Source: Acinetobacter chengduensis (GTDB taxonomy: Bacteria > Pseudomonadota > Gammaproteobacteria > Pseudomonadales > Moraxellaceae). Taken from it: a DNA stretch of 64,000 nucleotides. A program made the position numbers and the translations under genes. Below are positions 1-9,561 of the stretch, one piece after another. A model generated the notes under the pieces. The model was given only the letters and a program-made list of their open reading frames with translations, made no database searches and had not been told where the DNA came from. Position 1 is the first letter of the stretch, and the number at the start of each line of letters is the position of its first letter. The stretch spans positions 100,020 through 164,019 of the forward strand of contig NZ_RCHC01000009.1 of NCBI RefSeq assembly GCF_003664645.1, given 5' to 3'.

Positions 1-1362
1 TTCAAGCTCTGGACTACCTTGAATACGTACTGAGTTTTCACGCAACCATTGACGGTATGGACGCATACGTTTGAGATGGTTGCTGACATCTTGAGTATCA
101 AGCATTTTCCCTGTATGCGTATCAATCACTAAGATTTGACCTGGGCCTACGCGACCTTTCGAAATCACATCTTCAGGCTCATAACCCCACACACCAATTT
201 CAGATGCCAGTGTGATATAGCCATTTTTAGTAATCACCCAACGTGCTGGACGTAAACCATTACGGTCAAGCATACAAATTGCATGACGACCATCTTGAAT
301 CACGAGACCCGCTGGACCATCCCAAGCTTCCATGTGTTTTGAGTTAAACTCATAAAATGCACGTAAATCCGCATCTAGAGTTTCAACGTTTTGCCAAGCT
401 GGCGGAACGAGCATACGAAGTGCGCGGAACAAGTCCATTCCACCGCCAACTAAAAGCTCAAGCATATTATCCATACTTGATGAATCCGAACCTGTACGGT
501 TCACAATCGGATTCAGCTCAGTAATACCTGGCAAGAGTGGGTTTTCAAATTTTGGCGTGCGTGCCATTGCCCAGTTACGGTTTGCAGTAATGGTATTGAT
601 TTCACCATTATGTGCAAGGTAACGGAATGGTTGTGCCAAAGGCCAACGTGGTAAGGTGTTGGTTGAGAAACGTTGGTGGAAGACCACAATATGAGATGCT
701 AAGCGTTCATCAGCCAAGTCAGTATAGAAGTCTGCAATAAATGCAGGCATCATCAAACCTTTATAGCTGATCACAGTTGAACACAAAGTCGTTACATAAA
801 AGTATGGATCTGCCGTTAATGCTTCTTCAGCACGACGACGCGCCATGAGTAACTTACGGTTAAACTCAACCTCAGTAACACCCATTGGGCAGTTCACAAT
901 AATTTGTTCAAAACCTGGCAATGACTGCATAGCAATCGAGCCTAGAGCGTCATTGTTGGTTGGAATAACGCGCCAACCTAAAACTTTACAGCCTTCAGAT
1001 TCGATTTCTTTGGTTAATACTTGTTTCGAGTGCACGGCAAGGGCTGGATCTAAATTTAGAAATACCGTTCCGACTGCAAAAACTTCACTTAATGTGATAT
1101 CGCTAATTTTCTTCGCTTCTTCACGAAAAAATTGCTTTGGCATAGCCAAAAGCAAACCACAACCGTCACCCGTTTTACCATCCGCAGCAATACCGCCACG
1201 GTGGGTCATACAGCTTAGGCTATGAATAGCAGTCTTAACCAGATCATGGCTTGCATCACCCTGCATATGGGCGATTAAACCGAAACCACAGTTATCTTTA
1301 AACTCATCCGGTTGGTATAAACCTTGAGCGGGAGCTACAGTATTAGGCGATGGCATGTGCAT
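1..1362 (-). CDS. gltB: Glutamate synthase large subunit (partial, N-terminal 454 residues)
   Basis: NADPH-dependent glutamate synthase large (alpha) subunit. It makes two glutamates from glutamine and 2-oxoglutarate in nitrogen assimilation. Only the N-terminal glutamine amidotransferase (class II, Ntn) domain is in the window and the gene runs off the left edge. Near the N-terminus the motif [11 protein letters not shown] supplies the cysteine that becomes the catalytic nucleophile after propeptide removal; [19 protein letters not shown] and [14 protein letters not shown] are typical of the family. The start at 1362 (M-H-M-P-S) has a GAAGGG ribosome site 6 nt upstream; a second ATG lies at 1356. 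gltD would normally follow beyond the window. Identity is certain from the motifs. Confidence 0.97.
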   Translation of the reverse strand, partial: MHMPSPNTVAPAQGLYQPDEFKDNCGFGLIAHMQGDASHDLVKTAIHSLSCMTHRGGIAADGKTGDGCGLLLAMPKQFFREEAKKISDITLSEVFAVGTVFLNLDPALAVHSKQVLTKEIESEGCKVLGWRVIPTNNDALGSIAMQSLPGFEQIIVNCPMGVTEVEFNRKLLMARRRAEEALTADPYFYVTTLCSTVISYKGLMMPAFIADFYTDLADERLASHIVVFHQRFSTNTLPRWPLAQPFRYLAHNGEINTITANRNWAMARTPKFENPLLPGITELNPIVNRTGSDSSSMDNMLELLVGGGMDLFRALRMLVPPAWQNVETLDADLRAFYEFNSKHMEAWDGPAGLVIQDGRHAICMLDRNGLRPARWVITKNGYITLASEIGVWGYEPEDVISKGRVGPGQILVIDTHTGKMLDTQDVSNHLKRMRPYRQWLRENSVRIQGSPELE

Positions 1363-1800
1363 AGCGTACCCTTCTTTTCTACACTGCTCTTTCGAGCCAA
1401 TAACAAAATCTAATTTTTTCTTTGCGATTTAGTCTTAATCTACTCACATAAATTGTTTTGCTGAGCAAATTTATTTCTTCTTCACATACTTAAGATATAC
1501 CGAAAAACATCATCTTGCATGTAAATCGAAACATATTTTGCAGAACCACCAGTTCTCATCAGCCTGACTGCTTCGCACTCTCATCGAATCATTTTCGCGC
1601 CAAAATAGGGAGATATATTCAATTGATGCACCAATAAAGCAAATTTCATGCCAAACTAATGCAACATATAAGCAAGTACTGATGAGTTAAGGGATTTATA
1701 TTCAATATTATTATTTAGTGTTTTATTTTTAATCGATATTGCACCATTAAGGCGCATTTTTAAAATAAACTTAGTTTGTAATGCGCCATTTTAGCTCGAA
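1363..1800. other. Intergenic region between gltB and the SPOR-protein gene
   Basis: This 438-bp AT-rich stretch holds the gltB promoter on the minus strand and the 3' end of the pil-aro operon. I see no convincing gene. The only clear structure is an 8-bp inverted repeat, GGCGCATT (1751-1758) with AATGCGCC (1780-1787), just past the stop of the SPOR protein. It lacks a good T-tract in the minus-strand direction, so it is at best a weak terminator. Confidence 0.5.
1751..1787 (-). terminator. Possible terminator hairpin of the pil-aro operon
   Basis: Inverted repeat GGCGCATT / AATGCGCC with a 21-nt loop, 14 nt past the stop codon of the last operon gene. No T-run follows on the minus strand, so intrinsic termination is doubtful. 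Confidence 0.3.
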
Positions 1801-2661
1801 CTAATTAAATGGGTCACTCACCTCATGTTCAACGGAATTTATAGGAGTTGTTTTAGGGCGAGTTGGCTCTGCAGAACTCTGAGATTTTTGCACATTCACC
1901 ACATTACCCGAAGCATCACGTCGTGTAACCGTAGTAGTTGTCGTAACATTTTTAGCTGAATCCACTTGGGTTTCTGCTTGCTGTGCTTGCGCTTTTAATC
2001 GTGCTGCCGCTAACTGTGCCTCATCGACCTGTGGTAAAGGTGCTGTTTTTAATTTGACAGAATATATCTTACTGTTATTTTTTAATTCTTCAGTGCCTAA
2101 ATCATTCACAAGAGGCTGATATTGATCAATCGCCACAACCACTGGCTTCACAGAGGCAGGTAAATTCATTTTCATATCTGCAATAGCTTGATTTGCTTCA
2201 CTATTACTACGATATACGCCATACAATAAAACATATTGCTCGGGATGATCTTCACCAGAAAGACGTAAATAGATGAATGGCTTACGATCACCTTGCTTTC
2301 TCAAAAAGCTTTTAACAATTTCTTCGTTGGAGCTACGAAAGATCTCGACAGCTACATCATTTTTGTGTTCTGTAATAAATTTTGTACCACGAAACTCTGC
2401 TTCATGCTGTGCAGTCACCACCACACGCGTCGTCATATCTAAAGGCTTCACCTCATCATATAACGCACCAAGATGGTTCATTGCCGCCACTTTTTCAGGT
2501 TGAATTTGTAATTCAACTTCCGTTTCGGGCTGTTTATCCACCTCAATCAATTCTTTAGTGTCTGTAACTGCCCAGAATACGAGCGCGCCAAATAGGCAAG
2601 CACCTCCCAATACGAGCCAAACGTATTGCTGGATAGGAAATTTTGCCTTTTGAAGCGCCAT
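1801..2661 (-). CDS. SPOR-domain-like single-pass membrane protein
   Basis: A 286-residue protein with a short cytoplasmic N-terminus, one transmembrane helix (about residues 13-32: YVWLVLGGACLFGALVFWAV) and a periplasmic remainder. Residues about 125-185 (KPFIYLRL, QYVLLYGVYRSNSEANQAIADM) resemble a SPOR domain, which binds denuded septal peptidoglycan. The C-terminal third is low-complexity, rich in Q, A and T. It lies 14 nt downstream of aroB, the place occupied by damX in enterobacteria, so it may be a functional counterpart in division or cell-wall binding. That role is inference from position and fold; the SPOR assignment rests on eye comparison only. Confidence 0.6.
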   Translation of the reverse strand: MALQKAKFPIQQYVWLVLGGACLFGALVFWAVTDTKELIEVDKQPETEVELQIQPEKVAAMNHLGALYDEVKPLDMTTRVVVTAQHEAEFRGTKFITEHKNDVAVEIFRSSNEEIVKSFLRKQGDRKPFIYLRLSGEDHPEQYVLLYGVYRSNSEANQAIADMKMNLPASVKPVVVAIDQYQPLVNDLGTEELKNNSKIYSVKLKTAPLPQVDEAQLAAARLKAQAQQAETQVDSAKNVTTTTTVTRRDASGNVVNVQKSQSSAEPTRPKTTPINSVEHEVSDPFN

Positions 2662-2675
2662 GATGAACCTTTTAC

Positions 2676-3755
2676 TTATCTCTGATTTGCCAGAATGGCT
2701 TGTTTCATTAATTCCACATCAAATTCTTTGGTAATGATCGCTTTGCCTAGTTTCTTCATCAGCACCAAACGCAATTGGCCATTCAGCACTTTTTTATCAT
2801 GCGACATATATGATAAGAATTGATCTAATGGAATTTTAGGGCAAACCGTAGGTAAATTGGCACGTAAAATGATATTTTTTGTACGTTGTACATCATCCGC
2901 ACTCAACCATCCCATTCGATGCGACAAATCTGCCGCCATGATCATGCCTACAGCAACAGCCTCACCATGTAACCATTCACCATAACCCAAGTACGATTCA
3001 ATGGCATGACCAAAGGTATGACCTAGATTTAACAAAGCACGCTCACCTTGTTCTTTTTCATCATTGGCCACAATTCGCGCTTTATGTGCACATGAACGAT
3101 AGACTGCTTCAGCCAATAATTCAGCATCGCGTTTTACCAGACCGTCCATATTTTGTTCTAACCAAAGCAAGAAGTCTGCATCACCTAATAACGCATACTT
3201 AATGACTTCAGACAAACCTGCTGATAATTCACGATCTGGTAAAGTATCCAATTGAGACATATCTGCCAACACCACTTGCGGTTGCTGGAATGCACCAATC
3301 ATATTTTTACCTAAAGGGTGATTAATTCCTGTTTTCCCCCCAACACTTGAATCTACTTGTGAAAGTAAAGTCGTCGGGACTTGAATAAAATACACACCAC
3401 GCTGAAAACATGCCGATGCAAAACCAGCCATATCACCAATAACACCACCGCCTAAAGCAAGTACGGTGCAATCTCGATTGAAACCTGCCTGAAGCAAAGC
3501 ATCAAAAATGAGATTTAAGTGTTCACTATTTTTATATTTTTCACCATCAGGCAAGATGCATGTCGCGACAGTTTTGCCCAATGCTTGGATGGATTGTTGG
3601 TAATGCTCCAAATAAAGCGGTGCTACCGTAGCATTTGACACAATCATCACCTGTTGCCCATGAATAAATGGCTCTAACAAGCTTTGTGGATTTAAATCAC
3701 TACCAATAAAAATAGGATAACGGCGTTCGCCAAGTTCAACATATAAGGTTTGCAT
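2676..3755 (-). CDS. aroB: 3-dehydroquinate synthase
   Basis: Converts DAHP to 3-dehydroquinate, the second step of the shikimate pathway, using NAD and a divalent metal in the cytosol. The 359-residue length is normal for the family. Visible motifs are the NAD-binding [13 protein letters not shown] (about residues 102-114), [13 protein letters not shown], and the metal-ligand region [11 protein letters not shown] and [10 protein letters not shown]. It starts 13 nt after the aroK stop and is the seventh gene of an eight-gene pil-aro operon, so its expression is probably tied to the upstream pilus genes unless internal promoters exist. Confidence 0.98.
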   Translation of the reverse strand: MQTLYVELGERRYPIFIGSDLNPQSLLEPFIHGQQVMIVSNATVAPLYLEHYQQSIQALGKTVATCILPDGEKYKNSEHLNLIFDALLQAGFNRDCTVLALGGGVIGDMAGFASACFQRGVYFIQVPTTLLSQVDSSVGGKTGINHPLGKNMIGAFQQPQVVLADMSQLDTLPDRELSAGLSEVIKYALLGDADFLLWLEQNMDGLVKRDAELLAEAVYRSCAHKARIVANDEKEQGERALLNLGHTFGHAIESYLGYGEWLHGEAVAVGMIMAADLSHRMGWLSADDVQRTKNIILRANLPTVCPKIPLDQFLSYMSHDKKVLNGQLRLVLMKKLGKAIITKEFDVELMKQAILANQR

Positions 3756-3768
3756 GAATATCGCCGAT

Positions 3769-4320
3769 CTATGACTGACTAAGAACAGGAGTAGAAACGA
3801 TCATGTTTAAGATTTTATGCGCTAAATCACGCGCAGCACCTTGATTCGTTTCAATAATATGATGTGCAACCTCACGATAGAGTGGGTCACGTATTGCCAA
3901 TAAATCTTTCAATTTTTGTTCAGGATTTTCGACTTGCAATAAAGGGCGATTTTTATCGCGAAAGGTCCGCTGCAGTTGAATTTCAACTGGCGTATAGAGA
4001 TAGACAACAATACCACGATGTTTGAGAAATTCGCGGTTAGGGGCTTGTGTAACTGCACCACCACCCGTGGCTAAAACCAAATGCTGACGTGCCGTTAACT
4101 CATCAATCACAATAGTTTCACGACTACGAAAACCGACTTCCCCTTCCTTTTCAAAAATCCAAGGAATGGTTGCACCTGTTTTGCGTTCAATCTCATGATC
4201 ACTATCAAGAAATTCACGCCCTAACAATTCTGCTAGATGTCGCCCAACGGTTGTTTTTCCTGCCCCCATAGGCCCTACCAAATATATATTTGGTAGGGAT
4301 TCAAACTCTTTGCTTGGCAA
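3769..4320 (-). CDS. aroK: Shikimate kinase
   Basis: Phosphorylates shikimate at the 3-hydroxyl with ATP. Walker A is [18 protein letters not shown] and the shikimate-binding GFRSRE and ATGGGAV motifs follow, and the lid arginine region is RDKNRPLL. No ATG fits the 5' end. I chose a TTG at 4320 giving [16 protein letters not shown], because AAAGGTGA sits at ribosome-site distance in front of it and the N-terminus then matches the usual length (183 aa). An alternative TTG at 4350, 6 nt after the pilQ stop, has no ribosome site. A perfect 26-bp palindrome lies inside the first 50 nt of the coding region (separate entry). Confidence 0.95.
   Translation of the reverse strand: MPSKEFESLPNIYLVGPMGAGKTTVGRHLAELLGREFLDSDHEIERKTGATIPWIFEKEGEVGFRSRETIVIDELTARQHLVLATGGGAVTQAPNREFLKHRGIVVYLYTPVEIQLQRTFRDKNRPLLQVENPEQKLKDLLAIRDPLYREVAHHIIETNQGAARDLAHKILNMIVSTPVLSQS
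4273..4298. repeat. Perfect 26-bp palindrome in the 5' coding end of aroK
   Basis: The half CCCTACCAAATAT is followed directly by its exact reverse complement. On the mRNA it covers about nt +23 to +48 of aroK and encodes part of LPNIYLVGP. It can fold into a 13-bp hairpin (less a few bases for the loop) close to a TTG start codon. Confidence 0.9.
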
Positions 4321-4356
4321 GGAGTCACCTTTTGATTTTGTTAATTTCAAAATATA

Positions 4357-6447
4357 TTAATGATTTCTTGAAACACTGTCATTAACAATTCGTGGCGTAA
4401 CAAAAATTAGCAACTCAGTTTGTGCATTTGTTTTCACATTGTTTTTGAACAATACGCCAACAAATGGTAAATCACCTAGGAATGGAACTTTTTGATACTG
4501 ATTACGCTTAATATCATCAAAAATACCACCCAGTACAACTGTTTCGCCATCACCAACGAGAACATTGGTTTCAAGCTTATTGGTATTAATTAAGTAACCC
4601 GCAGACGTTAACTCACCAATGGTATCTTTTTCAATTTTAAGATCCATTTGCACTTTACCGTCAGGTGTAATACTCGGTGTAACTTCCAACTTTAAGTTTG
4701 CGTCTACGAAACTGGTTGTTGTACCACCTTCAGCGCTCCAAGATTGATACGGAATTTGATCGCCACGTAAAATTGAAGCTTTCTGCTTATCCCCTGTCAT
4801 AACTTTTGGCGCAGACAACACTTCACCATGACCATCTGATTGCAACGCAGTCAATTGCAAATCAAGCATAAAATCAGAGATTTTCAATAATCCAAAATTA
4901 AATGTACCTGCCGTACCAGTAGCTAAATCAACCCCCAAATCAAATTTTGGCGAGTAATCCCCCCCCCATACATTTGATCCATTCGCACCAGCGCTTAATG
5001 ATGGATTGTTGCGTTGTAGGCCCCAACTCACACCTAGTTCACGCGAAAACTCTGTTTGTGCAGTTACAATACGCGCTTCAACCATCACCTGTTTTACTTC
5101 AACATCAAGCAAATCGACCATCTTACGAATTTTATCAATATTATTTGCCGTATCATTCACGATTAATGTGTTAGTTCGCGCATCAACAGAAATAGATCCA
5201 CGTGAACTTAATAATGCATCCGAAGCATTACTGCCATTATTAGCACCACCCGTATTATTCGTTTTACTTTGCGTGATCAGTTTCTCAATATCAGCAACTT
5301 TAGCGTAACTTAACTTCAAATATTCAGTTTGAATAGGTGCAAGCTTCACACTCTGTTCTATAGCTTTCGCTTCATCTTCTTCTGCTTTAATCAATTCAGC
5401 AACTGGCGCAATCCAAATTACATTGCCATTACGACGTTTATCTAAATTCTTAGTTTTGAGCACAATATCTAATGCCTGATCCCAAGGAACATCTTTTAAG
5501 CGTAATGTAATATTGCCATTCACAGAATCTGCAGCCACCATATTGATATCAGTAAAGTCTGCAAGAAGTTGTAAAACACGGCGTACTTCAATATCTTGGA
5601 AGTCTAAAGAGATTTTTTTACCCGTATAATGATTCGATGCTTTTGCACGTGCTGGATTTTTATCTTCGGGACGCTTTAAACTAATGGTTAGACGATTATC
5701 TGTCTGATACGCCATATATTCATAGCTACCACTAGATTCAATAGTAATCAAACCACTACCACGATCATTCTGTGCATCTACTGTAGCAACAGGGGTCGCA
5801 AAATCATTCACATTTAAACGACGTGCCAAATGCGCTGGCACTTTATTGCCCAAAGTGCGTACAACGATCTTACTACCTTGCTGTTGTACATCAACTGGTG
5901 TATTGCTACCCAATAAATCAATAACAACTAAGCCTTCACCCGCCGAACCACGCTTAAATCCAATGTCCGAAATTCCCTGAGCTTGCTTTTGCACAGCTAC
6001 AGGTGTTGATGCAGATGTATTTGCCACATTAATTTTAAGGATAAAGGTATTACCTTCAACACGTGTAGTAAATGCACCTGCATCTGCTAAATTCACGGTC
6101 AAACGAGCACGTTGTGCATCAGAACTAATATCAACCGAGCTTGCTTCATTTGTTGCTACTGGAATAGAACTTTGCTTCAGGTTTTGCTGTGCTTTATCAA
6201 AATCGAGAATTAAACGCGATGGTTGTTCCAACTGATAAGCTTGAGGTTGTGGTGGCAAACCATTGAACATGACACGAATTTCAGTACCTTGTCCTGGAAT
6301 TTGCATTGGTACCACATTCGTCACTGCAACACCCGCACTCGCGGCTTGCATGACCGCCATTGCTACAGCACCCATAGAAAACTGACGAAACATACGGTTC
6401 ATTGTATTGCCATCCCCAAAAATAAAATCTTGCATACTATTTTTCAT
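4357..6447 (-). CDS. pilQ: Type IV pilus secretin PilQ
   Basis: Outer-membrane secretin that forms the channel for type IV pili; also needed for DNA uptake where the pilus drives transformation. It has a signal sequence near the N-terminus (MAVMQAASAGVAV), AMIN domains (about residues 40-250) that bind peptidoglycan, the secretin N-terminal domain (SLDFQDIEVRRVLQLLADFT), and the C-terminal secretin core with VEARIV, GVSWG and VPFLGDLPFVGVLFK. Start at 6447 (MKNSMQDF) is preferred over an in-frame ATG at 6480 because AAGGA lies 6 nt upstream and the longer form would overlap pilP by 17 nt. 696 aa. It follows pilP in the pilMNOPQ operon. Confidence 0.97.
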   Translation of the reverse strand: MKNSMQDFIFGDGNTMNRMFRQFSMGAVAMAVMQAASAGVAVTNVVPMQIPGQGTEIRVMFNGLPPQPQAYQLEQPSRLILDFDKAQQNLKQSSIPVATNEASSVDISSDAQRARLTVNLADAGAFTTRVEGNTFILKINVANTSASTPVAVQKQAQGISDIGFKRGSAGEGLVVIDLLGSNTPVDVQQQGSKIVVRTLGNKVPAHLARRLNVNDFATPVATVDAQNDRGSGLITIESSGSYEYMAYQTDNRLTISLKRPEDKNPARAKASNHYTGKKISLDFQDIEVRRVLQLLADFTDINMVAADSVNGNITLRLKDVPWDQALDIVLKTKNLDKRRNGNVIWIAPVAELIKAEEDEAKAIEQSVKLAPIQTEYLKLSYAKVADIEKLITQSKTNNTGGANNGSNASDALLSSRGSISVDARTNTLIVNDTANNIDKIRKMVDLLDVEVKQVMVEARIVTAQTEFSRELGVSWGLQRNNPSLSAGANGSNVWGGDYSPKFDLGVDLATGTAGTFNFGLLKISDFMLDLQLTALQSDGHGEVLSAPKVMTGDKQKASILRGDQIPYQSWSAEGGTTTSFVDANLKLEVTPSITPDGKVQMDLKIEKDTIGELTSAGYLINTNKLETNVLVGDGETVVLGGIFDDIKRNQYQKVPFLGDLPFVGVLFKNNVKTNAQTELLIFVTPRIVNDSVSRNH

Positions 6448-6463
6448 TTTTATTCCTTTAAGC

Positions 6464-6991
6464 TTAAGGTGCTGGTCCAATTAAAATAAGACTTCTCGGA
6501 CGTTCAACATATCCTTCTCGCCCATCTGGAATAACCTCAATCAAGTCAATCTGTGTTGGCGTTATATTGACAATACGCCCCTGATTAAGCCCCATATAAT
6601 TACCGCGCTGAACACGCTCAATTTGCCCATCTGGTGTTTGAATTAATGCAATGATGCCACCAGCTTGGTTACGCAAACTTCCCTTCATATTTAAGGTTTC
6701 TAAAGCATAACTTTCTAATGGTTGTTGCTGACGATTAAAGTTTGGATAAACACGCTTACCCGCCATAATTTTCAGCTCAGCCGCCAACGAACTTGGTAAG
6801 AAAGGGCTTTTTAGTTGATGTGCAGCATAAACAAATGTTTCTGTCGAAGTAAAATCTGGTGCTGGCTCGATTGGCAGTGGTGGTTGATTACGAATATTCG
6901 CCATTTCTTGATTAACTGCATCAATACGACTATCACATCCAACCAAAGCAAAGCCAATGAGTGAAAATAATGCAATTCTATTCATTTTCAT
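6464..6991 (-). CDS. pilP: Type IV pilus inner-membrane lipoprotein PilP
   Basis: Periplasmic lipoprotein that links the PilN-PilO inner-membrane complex to the PilQ secretin. The N-terminus is a lipoprotein signal with lipobox LVGC (cysteine at residue 19). The C-terminal half carries the beta-sandwich pattern of the family (GGIIALIQTPDGQIERVQRGNYMGLNQGRI). 175 aa, normal length. The ATG overlaps the pilO stop as TAATG and has AAGGAG 7 nt upstream, which supports translational coupling. Confidence 0.96.
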   Translation of the reverse strand: MKMNRIALFSLIGFALVGCDSRIDAVNQEMANIRNQPPLPIEPAPDFTSTETFVYAAHQLKSPFLPSSLAAELKIMAGKRVYPNFNRQQQPLESYALETLNMKGSLRNQAGGIIALIQTPDGQIERVQRGNYMGLNQGRIVNITPTQIDLIEVIPDGREGYVERPRSLILIGPAP

Positions 6992-7689
6992 TATTGAGCT
7001 CCTTCCGTAGGTGTACTATCACTATTACCTACATAGCGATATGTTTTCGCCTGAAGAACGTAATTAATGCTTGGGATTTCAGACTTTTTCTGAGGATTTT
7101 CAGAAGAGCTAATCGTAAAATCATGCAAAGTAACAATACGTGACAACCCAGCAATTCCACTTACAAAACTACCAAATGCATGATAATCACCTGTGGCTTC
7201 CATTGAAATCGGTTGCTCAATAAAGAATTCTTGTTTTACTTCTGGCTCTAGTCGAATATTTTTAAATTTCAATCCAGAGTTCACACCCGTTACGTTAATA
7301 TCTTCAACTAAACCAGGAATCTCTGTTTCTTTAGGCAATTGATCCAATTGCTGATTAAAACGCGCTTCCATATCCTGCAATTGAGTCTGATACTGTTGTA
7401 AATTACGCAACTTAGATTCTTTTTCACGAAACTCATTTAATAAATTTTGTTCTTGTGCATGAGCACCATCAATCGACTCCATTTTGCCTTTAATCATGAC
7501 AAAATAGCTCAGTGCTAATACTAACAAGACAATAAAAATCCAACAGGTAATTTTGACAGATAAAGGCCAACTACCATAGTTATTTGGATCCAAGGTATTA
7601 AATTGCTGTAAAAACTTATCCAGCGTCATTTTCTTCTTTGCTGGCGCAACAGTTGCTTGACTTAAATCATCAAATTCTTCACGACTCAT
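6991..7689 (-). CDS. pilO: Type IV pilus assembly protein PilO
   Basis: Bitopic inner-membrane protein that heterodimerises with PilN and contacts PilP in the pilus alignment complex. One transmembrane helix at about residues 46-66 (ITCWIFIVLLVLALSYFVMI) is followed by a coiled coil (about 80-120, ESKLRNLQQYQTQLQDMEARF) and a ferredoxin-like periplasmic domain. 232 aa, usual size. It overlaps pilN by 4 nt (ATGA) and pilP by 1 nt, so the genes are tightly coupled. Confidence 0.95.
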   Translation of the reverse strand: MSREEFDDLSQATVAPAKKKMTLDKFLQQFNTLDPNNYGSWPLSVKITCWIFIVLLVLALSYFVMIKGKMESIDGAHAQEQNLLNEFREKESKLRNLQQYQTQLQDMEARFNQQLDQLPKETEIPGLVEDINVTGVNSGLKFKNIRLEPEVKQEFFIEQPISMEATGDYHAFGSFVSGIAGLSRIVTLHDFTISSSENPQKKSEIPSINYVLQAKTYRYVGNSDSTPTEGAQ

Positions 7690-8339
7690 TTCGCCACCTC
7701 CGCTGTAGATGCTGCTGAATCAGCCCCTGTAGCACTTCCTTCTACATTTGCTACGGGTTGTGGGATCGTATCTAAGTCTGCAGTGACCACAAAATTGCCA
7801 TAACTTTCTTCAACACGAGGAACCACTGATTTTGGGGCTTCATCTTTATTTACTTCAACAGCCAAGAATGAATTCATGAAAGCATTGCGATACCATGGTG
7901 AAGCTTCCAAGTTACGCAGGAACTCTGCGACAGCATTTGGACTTTCTGCCTTACCTTCAAAAGTAAATTTATCCCCAGCTCGAGTAAACCTTGTAATATA
8001 AACATTACTTGGCACCACACGAACCAGTTCATCAATTAAATGTACTGCTATTGGACGCTGGCTTTGTAAACCTTGAATCAACTTCATACGTTCAATAATG
8101 GCATTACGCTGTTCTTGCAAGCCATCTAGTGACTTTAATTGTACATCTAGATTTTGGTTGGTACTCACAATCAACTGATTGGCTTGTTCTTGATCCTGTA
8201 GTTTTTGATCGTAGTAGAACCATACAGCAGTAGCTACAATAACCCCTAGAAAAAATGCCCCAATGCAAATTGCAATAAATTCTTTTTTTCGTTTCTCTCT
8301 TAGCTCATCGCGCCAAGGGAGTAAGTTAATTTTTGCCAT
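7686..8339 (-). CDS. pilN: Type IV pilus assembly protein PilN
   Basis: Bitopic inner-membrane partner of PilO. The short cytoplasmic N-terminus begins MAKINLLPWR; the INLLPWR motif is the segment that docks into PilM. Then come a transmembrane helix (about 22-43), a coiled coil and a periplasmic ferredoxin-like domain, ending in an A/S-rich tail (GSATGADSAASTAEVAK). 217 aa. It overlaps pilM by 1 nt and pilO by 4 nt. Confidence 0.96.
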   Translation of the reverse strand: MAKINLLPWRDELREKRKKEFIAICIGAFFLGVIVATAVWFYYDQKLQDQEQANQLIVSTNQNLDVQLKSLDGLQEQRNAIIERMKLIQGLQSQRPIAVHLIDELVRVVPSNVYITRFTRAGDKFTFEGKAESPNAVAEFLRNLEASPWYRNAFMNSFLAVEVNKDEAPKSVVPRVEESYGNFVVTADLDTIPQPVANVEGSATGADSAASTAEVAK

Positions 8340-9397
8340 TAATCAAAACTCCTCAATGCTAAGCCACATGCCACCAATAATGATGAAGCATCATTTTCAA
8401 TTTTTTTAATATCAATTTGAGGTGAAAAACCCATTTGTAAAAATGGATTGGCAATCGTGACGCGATATCCCAACTTTTGTTGCAACAATTTTGCAAGACC
8501 CGGAATATTGGCATTTCCTCCAGCCAATAAAATATGATCAATTTCATTGAACTGTGAAGACGAAAAGAAGAATTGTAATGAACGTGCTGCTTGTTGCACT
8601 ACGGCCTCTAGGAAAGGCTCTAATACTTCAACATCATAATCGTCTGGTAAAGCACGCGTTTTTTTTGCACGCCCAGCTTCTTCAAAAGAAAGACCATAAC
8701 GGTTTTGAATTTCTTGGGTCAGTTGTTTTCCGCCAAATACCTGTTCACGACTGTAAATGACTTTATTATTTTGCATTACGTACAACGTCGTCATGCTATG
8801 ACCAATATCTAAAATACCTACCGTTTTCACGCCCATCGGCAAGGTATCTGAAAAAACTTTAAATGCATTTTCTAATGCAAAACTTTCGACGTCCGCAATT
8901 TTAGGCGTCAAACCCGCCATTTCCAAAACTTCAGAACGACCTTCAATATTTTCAATCAGCGTTGCAACTAAGAGTACATTGACGCGGTTTGGATTAGATA
9001 AAACATCAGGGAGAACTTCAAAATCTAGACTTGCTTCATCCAATGGGAATGGAATGTATTGTTCGGCATCCATACGAATCTGTACTTCACGCTCATCACT
9101 CGTCATATCCGCATCCATTTCAATGACCTTAGTGATCACCATAGATGTTGGGATGGCAAATGCTGCATTTGAAGATTGCGTATTGGCTAAATTAATTGCG
9201 CGCTCAAGGGAGTCCCCAACCGCTTCAGGGTTTAAGATGTTTTTTTCAACAACACTGCCTTCTTGCAGTGGTACCAAAGCATAGCTTTCGACCCAATGCC
9301 TGCCGCCTTTTACAGAAAGTTCCAGAACCTTAACAGAAGTTGAACTAATATCTACTCCTATTAACCCCTTATTTGGCTTACGATATAACCTGAGCAC
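8339..9397 (-). CDS. pilM: Type IV pilus actin-like ATPase PilM
   Basis: Cytoplasmic actin-fold ATPase that anchors the PilNOP complex and connects it to the motor side. The phosphate-binding motifs are GVDISSTSVKVLEL (N-terminal) and ILDIGHSMTTLYV, with adenosine motif LAGGNANIPGL. 352 aa, normal. The start is GTG at 9397, with AGGA 8 nt upstream; a nearby ATG is out of frame. It is the first gene of the minus-strand pil-aro operon and is divergent from mrcA, with 164 bp between them. Confidence 0.96.
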   Translation of the reverse strand: MLRLYRKPNKGLIGVDISSTSVKVLELSVKGGRHWVESYALVPLQEGSVVEKNILNPEAVGDSLERAINLANTQSSNAAFAIPTSMVITKVIEMDADMTSDEREVQIRMDAEQYIPFPLDEASLDFEVLPDVLSNPNRVNVLLVATLIENIEGRSEVLEMAGLTPKIADVESFALENAFKVFSDTLPMGVKTVGILDIGHSMTTLYVMQNNKVIYSREQVFGGKQLTQEIQNRYGLSFEEAGRAKKTRALPDDYDVEVLEPFLEAVVQQAARSLQFFFSSSQFNEIDHILLAGGNANIPGLAKLLQQKLGYRVTIANPFLQMGFSPQIDIKKIENDASSLLVACGLALRSFD

Positions 9398-9561
9398 AAT
9401 ATCATTCCTATTATTTTTTTATCCCCAAAAAAGTAACTCACTAACTATAATCGGCCTATAATTTATCGCAGATACAATATCTCATATAACAATCTGCGCG
9501 CCTTAAGGATATACTGACCGCTAATTAGTTTGCCATTAGCTCTTATTAAAACTTACTTGTT
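9398..9561. promoter_or_regulatory. Divergent promoter region pilM / mrcA
   Basis: 164 bp separate the divergent genes. A perfect -10-like TATAAT lies at 9457-9462 on the plus strand toward mrcA, without a good -35 box. A TATAGT-like element on the opposite strand could serve pilM. Promoter placement is inference. Confidence 0.4.

Noticed and set aside
845..1225. 126-codon plus-strand frame inside gltB
   Set aside because: It is antisense to well-conserved glutamate synthase sequence and has no family features.
6448..6480. Longer PilQ start
   Set aside because: It would overlap pilP and has no ribosome site, whereas the ATG at 6447 has AAGGA 6 nt upstream.
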